Positions 17,310 through 26,365 of a stretch of DNA of 38,030 bases are shown here, piece after piece; position 1 is the first letter of the stretch, and each line of letters begins with the position of its first letter. The stretch covers positions 1-38,030 of the forward strand of contig NZ_CADCTE010000112.1 of NCBI RefSeq assembly GCF_902805515.1, read 5' to 3'. Position numbers and translations under genes: made by a program. This DNA is from an uncultured Arthrobacter sp. GTDB taxonomy: Bacteria > Actinomycetota > Actinomycetes > Actinomycetales > Micrococcaceae. A model generated the notes under the pieces. It was not told the DNA's origin. It saw nothing but the letters and a program-made list of their open reading frames with translations, and did not search any database.

Positions 17310-18235
17310 TGACCTGGTATGTTTCCCGGCGCTTCCTGCAGCTGATTCCGGTCTTCCTCGGAGCCACGCTCCTCGTCTATTTCCTGGTCTTCAGCCTTCC
17401 CGGCGACGCCACCGCAGCCATCTGTGGTGAGCGCGGATGTACCCCCGCCGTCGTCACCGCGCTGCGCGAGCAGTACAACCTGGACGAGCCGTTCTGGATC
17501 CAGTACCTGCTCTACCTCAAGGGCGTGCTGACCTTCGATCTGGGCACCAACTTCTCGGGCCGCCCCATCGCCGTCATCATCGCCGAGGTCTTCCCGACCA
17601 CCGCGAAGCTCGCCGTCATGGCCCTCATCTTCGAGGCCATCTTCGGCATCGTCTTCGGCCTCATCGCGGGCCTGCGCAAGGGCAAGCTGTTCGACTCCAC
17701 CGTCCTGGTGCTCTCCCTCGTCGTCATCGCCGTGCCGATCTTCGTCCTCGGCTTCCTGATGCAGTTCCTGATCGGCGTCAAGCTTGGGTGGACCAACCCG
17801 ACCGTCAGCGGCGACGCCACCGTCTCCGAGCTGATCCTGCCGGCCGTCGTGCTGGGCCTGGTGTCCTTCGCCTACGTGCTGCGCCTGACGCGCACCAGCA
17901 TCCTCGAGAACGTCAAGGCCGACTACGTCCGCACCGCCACCGCCAAGGGGCTCAGCCGCAAGCGCGTCGTCGTCGTGCACATCCTGCGCAACTCGATGAT
18001 CCCTGTTGTCACCTTCCTGGGCGCCGACCTCGGAACCCTCATGGGCGGGGCCATCGTCACCGAAGGAATCTTCAACGTCAACGGTGTCGGTCTCACGCTG
18101 TACCGCGCCGTTCTGAACGGGGACGGGCCGACCGTCGTTTCGATCGTCACCTTCCTGATCCTCATCTTCTGCCTCGCGAACCTGCTGGTGGACCTCCTGT
18201 ACGCGTGGCTTGACCCAAGGATTCGATATGCCTGA
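17309..18235 (+). CDS. ABC peptide transporter permease (DppB type), operon 2
   Basis: A 308-residue permease of normal DppB length. It begins MTWYVSRRFLQLIPVFLGAT, has the periplasmic LREQYNLDEPFWIQYLLYLKG segment (about 53-73) and DLGTNFSGRPIAVIIAEVFP, then the BPD_transp_1 domain with the EAA loop DYVRTATAKGLSRKRVVVVH (about 208-227), and ends LLVDLLYAWLDPRIRYA. Six membrane segments are expected. GGGAGG precedes the ATG well. The stop overlaps the next gene by 8 nt. It pairs with the DppC-type permease encoded next. Confidence 0.94.
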   Translation: MTWYVSRRFLQLIPVFLGATLLVYFLVFSLPGDATAAICGERGCTPAVVTALREQYNLDEPFWIQYLLYLKGVLTFDLGTNFSGRPIAVIIAEVFPTTAKLAVMALIFEAIFGIVFGLIAGLRKGKLFDSTVLVLSLVVIAVPIFVLGFLMQFLIGVKLGWTNPTVSGDATVSELILPAVVLGLVSFAYVLRLTRTSILENVKADYVRTATAKGLSRKRVVVVHILRNSMIPVVTFLGADLGTLMGGAIVTEGIFNVNGVGLTLYRAVLNGDGPTVVSIVTFLILIFCLANLLVDLLYAWLDPRIRYA

Positions 18236-19220
18236 GATTGAGAACAACCTGAAGACGGCGGGAAGGGTGAAAACCTCCGCCTACCCGATCGAGCACTATG
18301 TCGCCGACATTGAGGAAACTCCTGTCCGGGCGACCGACAGTGCCACCGCCGAGGGCGCTCCATCGAGTCTGTGGCGTGAGGCCTGGCGCAGCCTGCGTCG
18401 GCAGCCGCTCTTCCTCATCAGCGCGGTCCTCATCCTGGCCATCCTCGTCGTGGCGCTGTTCCCCGGCCTGTTCACGAACGAGCCGCCGAACTCGAACTGC
18501 CTGCTGGCCAACTCCGACGGCGGCCCCGCACCGGGGCACCCGCTGGGCTTCACCCAGCAGGGCTGCGACATCCTCTCCCGCGTCGTGCACGGCACCCAGT
18601 CCTCCCTCACCGTCGGGCTGTTCGCCACCCTCGGCGTGCTGGTCATCGGCGGCCTGATCGGAGCTCTCGCCGGATTCTTCGGCGGCTGGGTCGACGCGAT
18701 CCTGGCCCGCATTGGCGACATCTTCTTCGCCCTGCCGCTGATCCTCGGCGCCATCGTCGTCGTGCAGCTGCCCTTCTTCCAGCAGAACCGCAACGTCTGG
18801 ACGCTCGTGGTGATCCTGGTTTCCTTCGGGTGGCCGCAGATCGCGCGCATCACCCGCGCCGCCGTCATCGAGGTCCGCAACGCGGACTTCGTCATGGCAG
18901 CCCGCTCCCTGGGCGTTTCCCCGATGTCGGCGCTGATCAAGCACGTCATCCCCAACGCCCTGGCCCCGGTCATCGTGATCGCGACCATCTCCCTGGGCAC
19001 GTTCATCGTGGCCGAGTCCACCCTGTCCTTCCTGGGCATCGGACTGCCGCCGGACGTCATGTCCTGGGGAAATGACATCTTCTCCGCGAAGTCATCCCTC
19101 CGGTCCAACCCCAGTGCCATCTTCTGGCCGGGCCTGGCCCTGTCCTTGACCGTTCTGAGCTTCATCATGCTGGGCGACGCCCTGCGTGACGCTCTCGATC
19201 CGAAGGCGCGCAAGCGATGA
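18228..19220 (+). CDS. ABC peptide transporter permease (DppC type), operon 2
   Basis: A 330-residue permease. Residues 1-60 are a cytosolic N-terminus, followed by the OppC_N helix (PLFLISAVLILAILVVALFP, about 66-85). The periplasmic loop contains two Cys (NSNCLLANSDG and QQGCDILSRV) and may hold a disulfide. The EAA motif is DFVMAARSLGVSPMSALIKHV near 222-242. The C-terminus LGDALRDALDPKARKR is typical. ATG 18228 follows AAGGA by six bases and overlaps the previous stop; the next gene's ATG overlaps its own stop as ATGA, so the operon is tightly coupled. Confidence 0.94.
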   Translation: MPEIENNLKTAGRVKTSAYPIEHYVADIEETPVRATDSATAEGAPSSLWREAWRSLRRQPLFLISAVLILAILVVALFPGLFTNEPPNSNCLLANSDGGPAPGHPLGFTQQGCDILSRVVHGTQSSLTVGLFATLGVLVIGGLIGALAGFFGGWVDAILARIGDIFFALPLILGAIVVVQLPFFQQNRNVWTLVVILVSFGWPQIARITRAAVIEVRNADFVMAARSLGVSPMSALIKHVIPNALAPVIVIATISLGTFIVAESTLSFLGIGLPPDVMSWGNDIFSAKSSLRSNPSAIFWPGLALSLTVLSFIMLGDALRDALDPKARKR

Positions 19221-20938
19221 GCTCAACCATTGGAAACGACGGCATCACCGAGGTCCGGACCGCACCCTCCGAGGTGCGTCCCCTGCTTGAACTCAAGGAC
19301 CTGGCGATCACGTTCGACACCGCGAACGGGGAGGTCCCGGCCGTGCGCAACGCGCACCTGACGGTCATGCCCGGCGAGACCGTGGCCATCGTGGGGGAGT
19401 CCGGTTCCGGCAAGTCCACCACGGCCCTCGCCGCGATCGGGCTGCTGCCGGGCAACGGCAGGGTCTCGGGTGGATCGATCCTTTTCGACGGCGAGGACAT
19501 CACCAACGCCAGCGAAAAGCGCATCGTCGAACTGCGCGGATCCTCGATCGGCATGGTCCCCCAGGACCCGATGTCGAACCTGAACCCGGTCTGGAAGATC
19601 GGATTCCAGGTCAAGGAGACCCTGCGGGCCAACGGCCTGCCGTACTCCCCGCAGGATGTGGCGAAGGTGCTGTCCGAAGCCGGACTGCCCGACGCGGAAT
19701 CGCGCGCCAACCAGTACCCGCACGAATTCTCCGGCGGCATGCGCCAGCGCGCGCTGATCGCCATCGGGCTCTCATGCCGGCCGCGCCTGCTGATCGCCGA
19801 CGAACCCACGTCCGCCCTGGACGTCACGGTGCAGCGCCAGATCCTCGATCACCTCGACCGGATGACCGATGAGCTGGGCACCGCGGTGCTGCTGATCACG
19901 CACGACCTCGGCCTCGCCGCCGAGCGCGCGCACAAGGTCATCGTCATGTACAAGGGCCAGGTCGTCGAGGCCGGTCCCGCACTTGAGCTGCTGACCAACC
20001 CGCGCCATCCATACACCCAGAAGCTGGTCGCCTCGGCGCCCTCGATCGCCTCCCGGCGCATCGAATCGGCCAAGAAGCTCGGCGTTGCAACGGACGACCT
20101 GCTCGCGCCGTCGGCCGAGAAGGCCGACGCCAAGGACAAGGTGATCGAGGTCAAGGACCTCACGAAGGTCTTCAAGATCCGCGGCAGCTGGGGCAAGTCG
20201 ACCGACTTCACGGCGGTCGACAATGTGTCGTTCTCGATCGCGCGCGGCACCACCACCGCCGTGGTGGGGGAGTCCGGCTCCGGCAAGTCGACGGTCGCCC
20301 GCATGGTGCTGGGCCTGGAGACGGCGACGGCGGGGGACATCCGGTTCGACGGGGTGGACATCACCACCCTGGGCCGGAAGGAACTGTTCAACTTCCGCCG
20401 CCGGGTGCAGCCGATCTTCCAGGACCCCTACGGTTCGCTCGACCCGATGTACAACATCTACCGCACCATCGAGGAACCCCTCCGGGTGCACGGGATCGGC
20501 AACGCCAAGAGCCGCGAGAAGAAGGTGCGCGAGCTCCTCGACCAGGTGGCGCTGCCGTCCTCGATGATGCAGCGCTTCCCCAACGAGCTCTCGGGCGGGC
20601 AGCGCCAGCGCGTGGCCATCGCCCGGGCCCTCGCCCTGGATCCCGAGGTCGTCATCTGCGACGAGGCCGTCTCGGCGCTCGACGTGCTGGTGCAGGCGCA
20701 GATCCTCAACCTGCTCGCCGACCTGCAGGCCGAGCTCGGCCTGAGCTACCTCTTCATCACCCACGACCTCGCTGTCGTGCGGCAGATCGCGGACCACGTG
20801 GCCGTGATGGAGAAGGGCAAGCTCGTTGAGCAGGGCTCCACCGACGAGGTCTTCGACAGCCCGAAGACCGCCTACACCCAGTCGCTGCTCGCGGCGATCC
20901 CCGGTGCCGGCCTGGTGCTTCCTCCGGAAGCCGCCTGA
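19217..20938 (+). CDS. ABC peptide transporter, fused double ATPase (DppD-DppF), operon 2
   Basis: A 573-residue double cassette. Half 1: Walker A GESGSGKS near 56-63, signature FSGGMRQR, Walker [13 protein letters not shown]. Half 2: [16 protein letters not shown] and VVICDEAVSALD. The Ala after the catalytic Glu (DEA rather than DEP) is normal for DppF-type subunits. The OppD/DppD tails (NPRHPYTQKLVASAP and SPKTAYTQSLLAAIP) close each half. It completes operon 2 (binding protein, two permeases, ATPase), all on one strand with overlapping ends. A 14-bp duplication starts at its stop codon. Confidence 0.95.
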   Translation: MSSTIGNDGITEVRTAPSEVRPLLELKDLAITFDTANGEVPAVRNAHLTVMPGETVAIVGESGSGKSTTALAAIGLLPGNGRVSGGSILFDGEDITNASEKRIVELRGSSIGMVPQDPMSNLNPVWKIGFQVKETLRANGLPYSPQDVAKVLSEAGLPDAESRANQYPHEFSGGMRQRALIAIGLSCRPRLLIADEPTSALDVTVQRQILDHLDRMTDELGTAVLLITHDLGLAAERAHKVIVMYKGQVVEAGPALELLTNPRHPYTQKLVASAPSIASRRIESAKKLGVATDDLLAPSAEKADAKDKVIEVKDLTKVFKIRGSWGKSTDFTAVDNVSFSIARGTTTAVVGESGSGKSTVARMVLGLETATAGDIRFDGVDITTLGRKELFNFRRRVQPIFQDPYGSLDPMYNIYRTIEEPLRVHGIGNAKSREKKVRELLDQVALPSSMMQRFPNELSGGQRQRVAIARALALDPEVVICDEAVSALDVLVQAQILNLLADLQAELGLSYLFITHDLAVVRQIADHVAVMEKGKLVEQGSTDEVFDSPKTAYTQSLLAAIPGAGLVLPPEAA

Positions 20939-20963
20939 GCGTGCTGATCTGAGCGTGCTGATC
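20936..20963 (+). repeat. 14-bp tandem duplication at the stop codon
   Basis: TGAGCGTGCTGATC occurs twice in a row (20936-20949, 20950-20963), and a third TGA follows at 20964. The first copy begins with the real stop codon of the double ATPase. Confidence 0.85.
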
Positions 20964-20988
20964 TGACGGCGCTTCGCTAAGGGCCGAA

Positions 20989-21030
20989 ACGGCGCCGGTG
21001 CTCCCCGAATGCGGGGCAGCGCCGGCGTCG
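20989..21030 (+). terminator. Terminator-like hairpin after operon 2
   Basis: ACGGCGCCGG plus TGCTCCCCG pairs imperfectly (one bulge) with CGGGGCAGCGCCGGCGTCGT around a short loop. It would separate the transporter operon from typA. No long T-tract follows. Confidence 0.5.
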
Positions 21031-21162
21031 TTCGTCGTTGGAGGGCCCCCGCGGGCGCCCGCGCATTAGGTCTGGTTTTGTCAAACCCGTAGACTTGACG
21101 CAGGGCGCGCATTGCTGCCGCCGACATTTCCCCGCTTTAGATACTGAATTGAGTCATTAAGC

Positions 21163-23079
<1,917 letters not shown>

Positions 23080-23098
23080 GTAAGGGTCCTTACGGGTC

Positions 23099-23596
23099 AT
23101 GCCTTACGACGTCGACGCCGGTCCTTCCGTTCCACGGAGGGGCCGGCGTCCGGCGTTTAACCCCGCCGGACCCTCCGGCCCGGCCCGGTGGCGGGCGGTG
23201 GCCGGCGCGCTGCTTGGGGGAATGCTGGCGGCGCTGCTCGGGACCGCTCTCCACGCGCAGGTGCTGAGGGTCGGTGAGCTGGCGCTGCCCGTGGGGGCGG
23301 CCGCCGCGCTGGTCCTGGCCGGGAGCATCATCACCTGGTGCGGTCTGTGGGCCCGAAGCATCCTTATCGCAGCGCTCAGCGGCGGAACGGCGTATCTCCT
23401 TGTCGCACTGGTCTCACTGAGTGCCGAAACCCTGATCCTGACCGGGATCGAGGGACCGGGCCCGGAACCGGCGGCCGTCCTGGCGGGGAACATCTGGATG
23501 TTCGGACTGGCGGCGGCCACCATCGCCGGCATCGCGGTGTGCGGCGCGTCGCTGCGCGGACACCGCTCCGGCGGAAGCGCTCCGACCGGGAGCTAA
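23099..23596 (+). CDS. small integral membrane protein, function unknown
   Basis: A 165-residue protein with a Pro/Arg-rich cytosolic start (1-30). Four hydrophobic segments lie at about 34-52, 60-82, 86-108 and 128-148. No catalytic motif is seen. It begins 19 bp after typA on the same strand and may be co-transcribed; a similar-sized membrane gene is common near fdxA/typA in relatives (recollection, not checked). Its stop overlaps the stop of the convergent regulator gene by three bases. Confidence 0.65.
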   Translation: MPYDVDAGPSVPRRGRRPAFNPAGPSGPARWRAVAGALLGGMLAALLGTALHAQVLRVGELALPVGAAAALVLAGSIITWCGLWARSILIAALSGGTAYLLVALVSLSAETLILTGIEGPGPEPAAVLAGNIWMFGLAAATIAGIAVCGASLRGHRSGGSAPTGS

Positions 23597-24087
23597 TCCG
23601 CTGCGCGGTCCAGGTGGTGGGCGAGCAGGATCGAGGTCGCCGTGCCGTCGGGATCGGCTCCGCGGGCCGCGTACTCCTCGAAAATCTCGCGCAGCCGGCC
23701 CATCATTTCCGCCCGGTTCTCCTGGTTCAGGCGGATTCCGAGCCGCCAGACGTCGATTTCGGACGGGGCAAGTCCTTCGATTTCCTGGAGGAAGGTCTCA
23801 ACCAGCACCGGCGCCGCATTGGGCAGCTGGGTCCCCCAGGAAAGGCCCGTCGCCCGGTATGGGATCTCACGTGCGCCCCGGTTGCCCGTCCGGGGTTCCT
23901 CGGCGCGCAGGAATCCGGTGGCCAGGAGCGTCCGCACATGATGCAGCGCCGTGGCCGGGTTCACCTTGAGGATGCCCGCGATCTCCTTGTTCGTCCGTGC
24001 CTTGTGCAGGCAGAGGCGCAGGATCCGCAGGCGGAGGGGCGAACTCAGGGCGCGGGCCCGCGCCTGAATGTCCTCGTCAGTGTGCAT
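23593..24087 (-). CDS. ArsR-like winged-helix transcriptional regulator
   Basis: A 164-residue protein. The winged helix spans residues 8-75: ARALSSPLRLRILRLCLHKA, recognition region TNKEIAGILKVNPATALHHV (32-51), then the wing TGFLRAEEPRTGNRGAREIPY. The C-terminal 75 residues are helical (EIDVWRLGIRLNQENRAEMMGRL) and may dimerise or bind a ligand. No metal-binding Cys pair is present, so it is more like the HTH_20/ArsR-like drug or stress regulators than a metal sensor. ATG 24087 is chosen because TATGAT lies 7 nt before it, consistent with a leaderless mRNA. The frame remains open upstream without homology. A palindrome over its -35 suggests autoregulation. Confidence 0.85.
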   Translation of the reverse strand: MHTDEDIQARARALSSPLRLRILRLCLHKARTNKEIAGILKVNPATALHHVRTLLATGFLRAEEPRTGNRGAREIPYRATGLSWGTQLPNAAPVLVETFLQEIEGLAPSEIDVWRLGIRLNQENRAEMMGRLREIFEEYAARGADPDGTATSILLAHHLDRAAD

Positions 24088-24094
24088 GAGGGAA

Positions 24095-24135
24095 ATCATA
24101 CGGTAGCGCGGGCGTGCCATTGGTGAATACCAATG
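24095..24135 (-). promoter_or_regulatory. Promoter and palindromic operator of the ArsR-like gene
   Basis: TATGAT (complement of 24095-24100) lies 7 nt before the ATG. The -35 position (24118-24123) falls inside a perfect inverted repeat, CATTGGT-GAAT-ACCAATG (24118-24135). A bound regulator would cover the -35. Confidence 0.55.
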
Positions 24136-24247
24136 CCAATCTGCCGGGTGTCTATAGAGCCGGCCTCCGGCACGGGTCGGAATGGTCGGTTGTCCACATC
24201 GCGTGCGAGCCCCCGGCGCAACGGGCGGTCTGAGGCAGGCTGGGGCA

Positions 24248-25054
24248 ATGGATGTAATCCGGGCGGTCGAGAGCCTGGGCGGGGTAGCGCGGTACAGGGA
24301 ACTCGTTGGCCTCGGGGTAAGCGGGGCGGCACTGTCGGCGGCGGTCGGATCCGGGGTGGTGGCGAAGCCCGCGCGTGGCGTATTCGCCCTCCGCGATGCC
24401 GACCCGTCTCTTCTTGCCGCCCGCTGTGCTGGGGCAGAGCTTGCTTGTGTGAGTGCGGCGCAGCGCCACGGCCTGTGGGTGCTGCGCCGCCCGGGGAAGG
24501 TCCATATCAGCGTCAACCACGGCCGGAGGCTTCCCCCGGAATTCCGGGTACACCGATTCCCTGGCACCCCGAGCCTGGCCGACGCGTGCGTTCAGTCCCT
24601 GCGATGTCTTCCGCAGTTGGATGCCCTGTGCATCGTGGAGTGCGCTGTGGCCACGGACCGGGTCAGCCTGCAGGAGCTGCGCGTGCGGCTGCAGGGTCAT
24701 CGCGACGGCGGTGCGCGGCGGACCGTTGCCCTGATCAACCCGATGTCCCAGTCGATCATCGAGACCGTCGCCCGCTTCCACCTTCTCGAGGCGGGGCTGA
24801 GCGTGCAGACGCAGGTCCACCGGCCGGGCGTCGGCCGGCTTGACCTCTTCGTCGAGGGGCGGCTTGGGGTCGAGGTCGACGGCCGTTCGTACCACAGCGG
24901 CCCGGAGGAGTTCGCCGAGGACCGGCGCCGCTGGAACCTGCTGACCGTAGGCGGAATCCGGGTGCTGCGGGTCACCTATGCCATGGTCGTTCATCATCCC
25001 GAGCAGTTTTTAGCCCTGATCCGTCAGGGTCTTGCCACCGTTCCCGCACACTAG
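24248..25054 (+). CDS. AbiEi-type winged-helix plus DUF559 (Vsr-like nuclease fold) protein
   Basis: A 268-residue two-part protein. Residues 1-60 (AVESLGGVARYRELVGLGVSG, then GVVAKPARGVFAL) match the winged-helix start of AbiEi antitoxins and related actinobacterial proteins. The last 90 residues (GVGRLDLFVEGRLGVEVDGRSYH, given here as RLDLFVEG and GVEVDGRSYH) carry the D...E-x-D core of the DUF559/Vsr PD-(D/E)XK nuclease fold, followed by DRRRWNLLTVGGIRVLRVTY. Activity has rarely been tested in this group. No AbiEii toxin lies next to it, so it looks like a solitary member of the kind seen in many Micrococcaceae. It is directly followed by the repeat array. Confidence 0.82.
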   Translation: MDVIRAVESLGGVARYRELVGLGVSGAALSAAVGSGVVAKPARGVFALRDADPSLLAARCAGAELACVSAAQRHGLWVLRRPGKVHISVNHGRRLPPEFRVHRFPGTPSLADACVQSLRCLPQLDALCIVECAVATDRVSLQELRVRLQGHRDGGARRTVALINPMSQSIIETVARFHLLEAGLSVQTQVHRPGVGRLDLFVEGRLGVEVDGRSYHSGPEEFAEDRRRWNLLTVGGIRVLRVTYAMVVHHPEQFLALIRQGLATVPAH

Positions 25055-25096
25055 CGGATCGCCTCCGAGTGGTCATTCTGTCCGCGCAAGGAGGCC

Positions 25097-25567
25097 GTTC
25101 ACTGGTCAGGAGTGCTGGAGAGGTCCTCGGTAGACGGTTTTGCCCACTGACCGAGGCTGGTGGGTGGGCATGTCCGGATATGCCCGGTGGTCAGAGCCGG
25201 TCGGTGGGCAGGAGCGAGTTGGTGGATGGTTCTGCCCACTGGTTGGAGCCGGTCAGTGGGCAGGAGTGCTGGAGAGGTACTCGGGAGACGGTTCTGCCCA
25301 CTGACCGAGCCTGACGGGTGGGCATGTCCGGATATGCCCGGTGGTCAGAGCCGGTCGGTGGGCAGGAGTGTGTTGGTGGATGGTTCTGCCCACTGGCCGA
25401 GGCTGGTGGGTGGGCATGTCGGGATATGCCCGGTGGTCAGAGCCGTTCACTGGTCAGGAGTGTTGGAGAGGGCCCCGGCCGACGGTTTTGCCCGCTGGCC
25501 GAGGCTGGTGGGTGGGCATGTCCGGATATGCCCAGTGGTCAGAGCCGGTCGGTGGGCAGGAGTGCTA
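25097..25567 (+). repeat. Structured tandem repeat array, five units plus a partial one
   Basis: Units by eye: 25097-25198 (102 bp), 25199-25250 (52 bp), 25251-25352 (102 bp), 25353-25444 (92 bp), 25445-25546 (102 bp), partial 25547-25567. All but the last end in AGAGCC or GGAGCC. The long units contain GGTCAGTGGGCAG with a distant inverted copy CTGCCCACTGACC (perfect in unit 3: 25251-25263 and 25294-25306). Then comes the G-rich run GGCTGGTGGGTGGG (25155-25168, 25401-25414, 25503-25516), and then the near-palindrome GGGCATGTCCGGATATGCCC (25166-25185, 25320-25339, 25514-25533; one change at 25412-25431). The short unit lacks the G-run and palindrome. Long open frames run through it but I judge it non-coding. 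Confidence 0.9.
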
Positions 25568-25576
25568 TGGCTGGGC

Positions 25577-25807
25577 TCAGGGGACCCGCGGCGCCCTCCG
25601 GGGAGGCGCGGGCGGGACAGGTTTGGCGGCAGTCACGTCGCCTAGGGGCACGACGGCGTCGCCGCGCCGGGTGCGGACGGTACATGAATCGTCGTCGATC
25701 GCGATCAGATCGCCGAGGGCGTCGGTCAGCTGCGCGCCGATCCGGTACCGGACAACCACCCGGGTTCCCTGCGCGAGGGACTGGAGCAGGCGGACCGGAG
25801 CTGTCAT
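25577..25807 (-). CDS. 76-residue protein resembling the N-terminal domain of Rv0428c-type acetyltransferases
   Basis: The protein reads TRVVVRYRIGAQLTDALGDL then IDDDSCTVRTRRGDAVVPLGDVTAAKPVPPAPPRR. This SH3-like module precedes a GNAT acetyltransferase domain in the larger actinobacterial family (recollection of the family, not searched). Here the frame stops right after the Pro-rich linker, where the GNAT domain would begin. The stop lies 10 bp from the repeat array. It may be a truncated remnant or a stand-alone small protein. ATG 25807 is the first start giving this domain. The neighbouring fdxA is divergent. Confidence 0.55.
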   Translation of the reverse strand: MTAPVRLLQSLAQGTRVVVRYRIGAQLTDALGDLIAIDDDSCTVRTRRGDAVVPLGDVTAAKPVPPAPPRRAPRVP

Positions 25808-26038
25808 GCCTTCAGCGTATCCGGACCGGCCGGCTCCAGGGACCGGAGCAGGGGACCCGAGCCGGGGAGCCGCACAGAGGGAGGAGCGGGGGAGCGCAGG
25901 TGGGCGAGCGCAGGCGGCATGCCTTCGGGGCGGGCCGCCTGCCGGAGCCGGGCATCCCCGGTCGCCCCGGACTGGGTAAGCTGGAGGAAGCACCAAGGGT
26001 GTGCCCGCAGTAAACAGTCTCAAGGAAAGGCGTGGGAA

Positions 26039-26365
26039 GTGACCTACGTAATCGCGCAGCCATGCGTGGATGTCAAGGACAAGGCCTGCATTGAAGAATG
26101 CCCGGTGGACTGTATTTACGAAGGTGAACGCTCCCTCTACATCCACCCGGACGAGTGCGTCGACTGCGGCGCGTGCGAGCCGGTGTGCCCGGTCGAGGCC
26201 ATCTATTACGAGGACGACACTCCGGAGCAGTGGGCCGAGTACTACAAGGCCAACGTCGAGTTCTTCGACGACCTCGGCTCCCCGGGCGGTGCCGCCAAGG
26301 TCGGGAACACCGGCAAGGACCACCCGATCATCGCCGCCCTCCCGCCGCAGAACCAGCCCGCATGA
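26039..26365 (+). CDS. fdxA: seven-iron (3Fe-4S/4Fe-4S) ferredoxin
   Basis: A 108-residue cytosolic electron carrier starting at GTG 26039, with AAGGAAAGG upstream. The Cys pattern is Cys9, Cys17, Cys21, Cys25, Cys40, Cys43, Cys46, Cys50. By analogy with Azotobacter FdI, Cys9, 17 and 50 would hold the 3Fe-4S cluster, Cys21, 40, 43 and 46 the 4Fe-4S cluster, and Cys25 would be free. The C-terminal extension (PEQWAEYYKANVEFFDDLG) is typical of actinobacterial FdxA. Its stop overlaps the dapC start as ATGA, an association common in Actinobacteria. Confidence 0.96.
   Translation: MTYVIAQPCVDVKDKACIEECPVDCIYEGERSLYIHPDECVDCGACEPVCPVEAIYYEDDTPEQWAEYYKANVEFFDDLGSPGGAAKVGNTGKDHPIIAALPPQNQPA

Noticed and set aside
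23593-24567. Long N-terminal extension of the ArsR-like regulator
   Set aside because: Antisense to the AbiEi/DUF559 gene; helix-turn-helix homology begins near 24087 and a -10 lies inside the extension.
25097-25567. CRISPR array
   Set aside because: Units are contiguous, have no unique spacers and no cas genes are near.
25160-25645. Open frames with repeated GWACPDMPGGQSRSVGRS-like peptides through the array
   Set aside because: Several frames are open at once because the DNA lacks stops; unit lengths (52, 92) are not multiples of three, and no ribosome site or signal supports a protein.
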